NCBI GenBank assembly: GCA_948567375.1
Contig: OX419761.1
Location: 47,902,243 to 47,966,242, forward strand
Source of the DNA: Lunularia cruciata
Lineage: Eukaryota; Streptophyta; Marchantiopsida; Lunulariales; Lunulariaceae
DNA length: 64,000 bases
Direction of reading: 5' to 3'
Shown: piece after piece, positions 60,285 through 64,000 of the stretch
Position numbering within the stretch: the stretch's first letter is position 1
Layout of the letters: the number at the start of each line of letters is the position of its first letter
The notes under the pieces: generated by a model
Seen by the model: only the letters and a program-made list of their open reading frames with translations
What the model was told of the DNA's origin: nothing
The model's database searches: none
Position numbers and translations under genes: made by a program

Positions 60285-60445
60285 ATCGCTGGCCGTTGTT
60301 GCTCGTCGCTGCTCATTGCTGCTCGTCGCCGCTCGTCGCCGCCTGTAGCCACTCGATGGCGCTCGAAGCTCAAATCTTGTTGGCGCCTGTACACGCTGGT
60401 TGACGTTGGTAGACGCTCATTGCCGCGGGTAGTTGCTTGATAGTG
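60285..60445. repeat. GC-rich low-complexity tract of GCTCGTCGC-like units
   Basis: Repeated variants of 'tgctcgtcgc' and 'gctcatt/gctcga' with Arg/Ser-rich readings on both strands produce 79- and 88-codon open frames that I regard as by-products. It contrasts sharply in GC with its AT-rich flanks and directly follows the 81-bp repeat. Confidence 0.7.
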
Positions 60446-61754
60446 CAAGGTGATTTTGAATCCAAATGTGAACCTACATTGTAATCAGGTTTTTGCTAAA
60501 CTTTTGTTGCCCTTTTGGAGTAAAATTCTTTGATCTACAATTAATTTCTTGGTTGCCGTAAGATGATGCAAATCATTTTCCATAACTTGCGCTATCTCCC
60601 TCACCACACTAATATATATGGATATGAACCAACACACCAATGCAAAACTACAAAACCCACCAGTTTAGTTTATTGACAAGAGCATTTGCACATCATTCGC
60701 ATTTGCAGATGGTGAATTTGGATTTGAATAGTTGAGAGCGGCATTTTGGATCTGCCAAAAAATTTCATAAATGCCACTCTAAGAATCACCCACCAGAAAA
60801 ACATGGCAATTCTCTCAAGAAGCCACATCATCTCTTTTGACAGTCATTTATTTCACTATGGAACTCCTAAACATCTGGAGTATAGCGTCTGATTTTTATA
60901 AATGAATGCAAATTGCATGTGATATACTATATAAGAATTTACAAAGCGTTCATTTATTAGCACCTCATTTCCCTACAGAGTTCACTACAAATAGTTACCA
61001 AGTTTGTTATTTATCCCGTAGACATCTGTCAAACCTATTTCTGAAACCCTCTAATACTCTTTCTCTTTTCTCTCACCCGCTTTCATTTAGACATTCAAAT
61101 CTGTAAGAGAAACTTATTTTAAAGTCAAATAATACCGCTTCCTCAAGACGGATAAGATTTGCTAAAACTGGGAAGATTTTGGTCGTCTGTTTCCTTAAGA
61201 TCCTACATGAGAAATAATATTATTATTCTATATTCCACTCTTTCTCACATGGCCAGGACATGTCAAGCAAGTCAAATCAAAATTGATTTGAAGCACAATC
61301 ACATCAAAGGTCATGAATGCTAGCTGTGTCGCCAAATGTGGTTTGAATCTGAATTCTCATTTACTATGGAAGGACAGTAGTTATCCCAAAGATCCCCAGA
61401 GTTTCTCGTCCACTTGAGCTTTGATGGGGTTAATTGTGTAATGAACCTTAACCCGTGTACTTTGTACCAAATTGCAGGCATAAGTTAGCACTAAGTGAAA
61501 CATGTATGTTGTAGCCAATGTCCCTAACACGAGTTGGGGGATTTTACGAATTTACCACACTAGTAAATCTTCGCGCGCAAAACTCTGTTACTGTAGTAGG
61601 AACGTAGAGACGTGCCCGTTCCCGACAGTAACATGCATCAGTTGAAAATATTTGGGGGTGCCCGCTCTGCAACCTGGTCAAGGCTGGCGGGACTATTTAT
61701 CTCGTCACACGCAGTACGACGTGTTCGTCATGACTCATGAATGCTGATGTTATG
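60446..61754. other. Intergenic DNA, no gene seen
   Basis: Moderately AT-rich, becoming GC-richer after 61.3 kb. The 66-codon frame at 60906-61106 (plus) is not recognised. Around 61600-61740 there is an unusually GC-rich, non-repetitive stretch without a supported exon. Confidence 0.5.
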
Positions 61755-62175
61755 CCTCCTATATCATATGTATTTCTGACTGGTTTGACCATGTTTTAGC
61801 TTGACATGGTCCATGAAGGATGACCGCTGCAACTCCATGAGCATGCATCCCTTCGGTCCTTCAAACCATTTCCACACTTTGTGTGCTTGGTGATTGTACA
61901 GTAGGCAGATGCATTCCTCTGTATTTGGCTTCTTATCCAATTTAGCATCATGGCACATGAAATATGATATTATCCCTCCCATATCACATGCATTTCTGAC
62001 TGGTTTGACCATGTTTTAGCTTGATATGGTCCATGAAGGATCAACGCCGCAACTACATGACTATGGATCCCTTTCGGCCCCTTCAAACCGTTTCCACATG
62101 TTGTATGCTTGGTGATTGTACGTACAGTGGAGCGATGCATTCCTCTGTATTGTCTTCTTTTCCAAATTTAGCATG
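61755..62175. repeat. Diverged tandem duplication, period about 220 bp
   Basis: Two copies share 'ttctgactggtttgaccatg', 'tttagcttga.atggtccatg', 'tgcttggtgattgtac' and 'gatgcattcctctgta' in the same order, offset by 220 bp. Open minus-strand frames in both copies (61764-62012, 62061-62270) encode related peptides with YNHQAH/YNHQAY and KWFEG/KRFEG, so the unit may derive from coding DNA. Confidence 0.88.
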
Positions 62176-62382
62176 TAAATGAGAAACTCCAGGACGAATC
62201 TCGATCCTCTCTGTACCTGGCTTGCGATAATTTCCGTCTTGATTCCCAATACTGCAAAAAATAGAATCATACCAATCCTTTATGTACGGGACATCACCAG
62301 AGCTATTGAGCATGTTCTCGCTAATTTCTAATTGGGGGATCTTGGACTCATCATCTTGTCCCTGAACAGGCTCAAATGTCAT
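62083..62382 (-). CDS. Possible gene fragment of unknown function
   Basis: A 99-codon minus-strand frame in a GC-richer patch starts MTFEPVQGQDDESKIPQLEI and reads as normal acidic protein sequence for its first half. It then runs into the 220-bp tandem repeat, where the peptide becomes the repeat-encoded stretch. A T-rich tract followed by GCAG near 62253-62264 could be a splice acceptor, but no matching donor at a sensible distance was found. It could be an exon of an undetected gene or a chance frame; no family recognised. Confidence 0.2.
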   Translation of the reverse strand: MTFEPVQGQDDESKIPQLEISENMLNSSGDVPYIKDWYDSIFCSIGNQDGNYRKPGTERIEIRPGVSHLHAKFGKEDNTEECIAPLYVQSPSIQHVETV

Positions 62383-64000
62383 TATTGGATATCAATATTA
62401 ACCCGTTATCCATCCACCAGTATACTTAGCTCATGCAAGAGAGGAGAGCTCATAAGCCAGTACAAGCCAGTACATTAGCTTTGAAGTCTTGTACAATTTG
62501 GCCGAATTATATGCTGTTACGACACTAGGAAAGAGCTAATACGTGTATATACCAACTGCTAATAGATAGAGAAAGTACAACTGGGTGTAGAATGAATGTT
62601 CTAAAGTTACGTGAGGGTAGGATCTTATGAATTGTAGAATGGACAGATGGTTCTTCATGGAACCTAAATTCATTGAGAACTGAACGCCGTTTCCCCCATT
62701 CTTGAGGATCAAGTGATTTGTGACGTGAGATTATGAACGCTGAGTATATGGACCTTCTCTACTTACCAATCAGCTTTATCCAGCTTAATGGATGCCGAAT
62801 ACGTCAACGTGTTACACTTTCATGATACGGGACGCACCAAAACTGACTGGTTCTTCGCCTTCAGATCTCACTGCTTTTCTAACTACGAGAGTGCACTTCA
62901 TCTTCACGACAGTACGCCACGGTTTTGACATATTCAATGGGTACCTTCTAAGATGCTGATCTTCCACGTTATCTCCCTTTGGTTGCAGCATACAATGAAA
63001 TTCTCAAAACTACGCTCCGAGTATATTCCCTTGACTTAGTGGCCACTTCCCCTTCAATGACGTTGTGGGTGTGTTTTATGTTATCACGTCCAAGGGAAGT
63101 CAACAGCGCCTTTCCAAAAGTGACAACTTATATTTCTGTATTCTGGCGTTGCTTCGGTGGGCCTTCTTAAGGTCTCATAAGTCAAAATCATAGACTTTTT
63201 TGGCACCTCTTGGACGTGAAAGTGGTTGGTTAAGAACTAGAGGAATCTATACATTTGTCTTGCAATATGGGGTGTTGGCCAATTTCAGATAAGAAGACTA
63301 TGAAGCTGCTTTTTCATGTCAAAAAGGTTTGGTTATTGGTGAACACTTGACAGAATTTTGCAAAGAACTTATCTTGGGAGGTAATTTTAATTATAATATG
63401 AATTTAATATGTAGAAGTTGATGTTATTCATATATATTGCAAGTTAGTTTAGTTCTTAATAAATTATTATAAATCTCTTTTATTATTCACTTTGAATGAT
63501 GCAGTTAGTTTAGTGTGGACTTGATCTCAATCCATATATTCATGTGAATTGGACTAAAATAGCATATTAATATTGCTTTTATTTCAGTTAGATTGTATCA
63601 TACTTACTATCTAGACTAACATCTTAAATCAGCTTAATTATTTATAGAAAAAATTCCACATAACTAGTGTATGGATTGTATATATATAACTATAGTATTT
63701 TTTACTTCTTGTAAATACTTGCACTCAATAGTTTACTCCTTGTAAGTGTGGAAGTATGAGGAATGCACCTCACAAGCACAAACATTATAAAAACCTTAAA
63801 AAATGATTATATATTATCCCATATCTCTCATTTATAAAATCATATATGGACAACAGACATTGAGATAGCGGATGATTGATATTCATATGAAAAGAAAAAT
63901 TGGTACAATTTCATTAATATATGTTTGATCTTTCTTGATAGATAACCTTTCATGTACATTTCTAAATTACAATTTATCTTTATAAAACTTTAAAACTTTA
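62383..64000. other. End of window: GC-richer patch, then AT-rich DNA
   Basis: Between 62.4 and 63.2 kb composition resembles genic DNA, but the only frame of note is 62979-63170 (plus, 63 codons) without a recognised family. From 63.2 kb to the end the sequence is AT-rich with no feature. Part of a gene extending beyond the window cannot be ruled out. Confidence 0.4.

Noticed and set aside
61685..61745. A 'QYDVFVMTHEC' reading reminiscent of the start of a TIR domain.
   Set aside because: It is about ten residues long, followed at once by a stop, with no further TIR or NB-ARC motif on the same strand nearby; chance similarity is more likely.
62240..62280. A miniature intron (GTATGA ... TTTTTTGCAG) in the minus-strand frame at 62083-62382.
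   Set aside because: The intron would be only about 21 nt, below what plant spliceosomes use; only the acceptor looks convincing and no alternative donor was found.

Overview
The window looks like nuclear DNA from a land plant. A bryophyte, most likely a moss with a Physcomitrium-type AT-rich genome, is my best guess. The reasons are one intron-rich plant receptor-kinase gene in a GC-richer island, long AT-rich stretches without genes, plant retrotransposons (Ty3/gypsy chromovirus and Ty1/copia), a hAT relic and a short interstitial TTTAGGG tract. The species call is inference. No prokaryotic, organellar or viral-genome organisation is seen.

Layout. 1-1.2 kb: sequence downstream of the gene. 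1.17-6.28 kb, minus strand: a complete SERK/BAK1-type co-receptor kinase gene. I rebuilt it as 11 coding exons (1884 nt, 627 residues, all splice sites GT-AG); it appears intact and is the only convincing functional host gene. 6.3-7.6 kb: its leader/promoter region with a pure 76-bp TC/GA microsatellite. 7.6-11.2 kb: AT-rich and featureless. 11.4-14.4 kb: a decayed hAT transposon with GC-rich ends, bracketed by a 106-bp direct repeat. 17.5-21.9 kb: a decayed Ty1/copia element (minus) with a diverged chromovirus LTR next to its lower end. 22-47 kb: AT-rich DNA carrying four solo LTRs of one family and several unrecognised, broken reading frames. 47.1-58.0 kb: a nest of three partial Ty3/gypsy chromoviruses of the same family. 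58-64 kb: AT-rich DNA, tandem repeats and a GC-richer tail without a gene I can name.

The repeat family that dominates the window has LTRs of about 380-430 bp that start TGTAA and end TTACA, make 5-bp target duplications, use an initiator-Met-tRNA-like primer site and encode a chromodomain integrase. Their U3 region is a triplicated unit of about 60 bp packed with alternating GAA/TTC pentamers (heat-shock-element grammar) upstream of a TATAAATA box. This suggests a heat-responsive LTR promoter, comparable in logic to Arabidopsis ONSEN/ATCOPIA78 but in an unrelated chromovirus. I consider it the most interesting signal in the window. Nine copies are recognisable.

The 47-58 kb nest can be explained by element Y inserting into X, element Z inserting into Y in the opposite direction, and one deletion whose junction is near 49.44 kb. 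The outcome is a 1.1-kb inverted repeat of two 3' ends. X also carries a 741-bp insertion with 8-bp terminal inverted repeats and a 7-bp target duplication.
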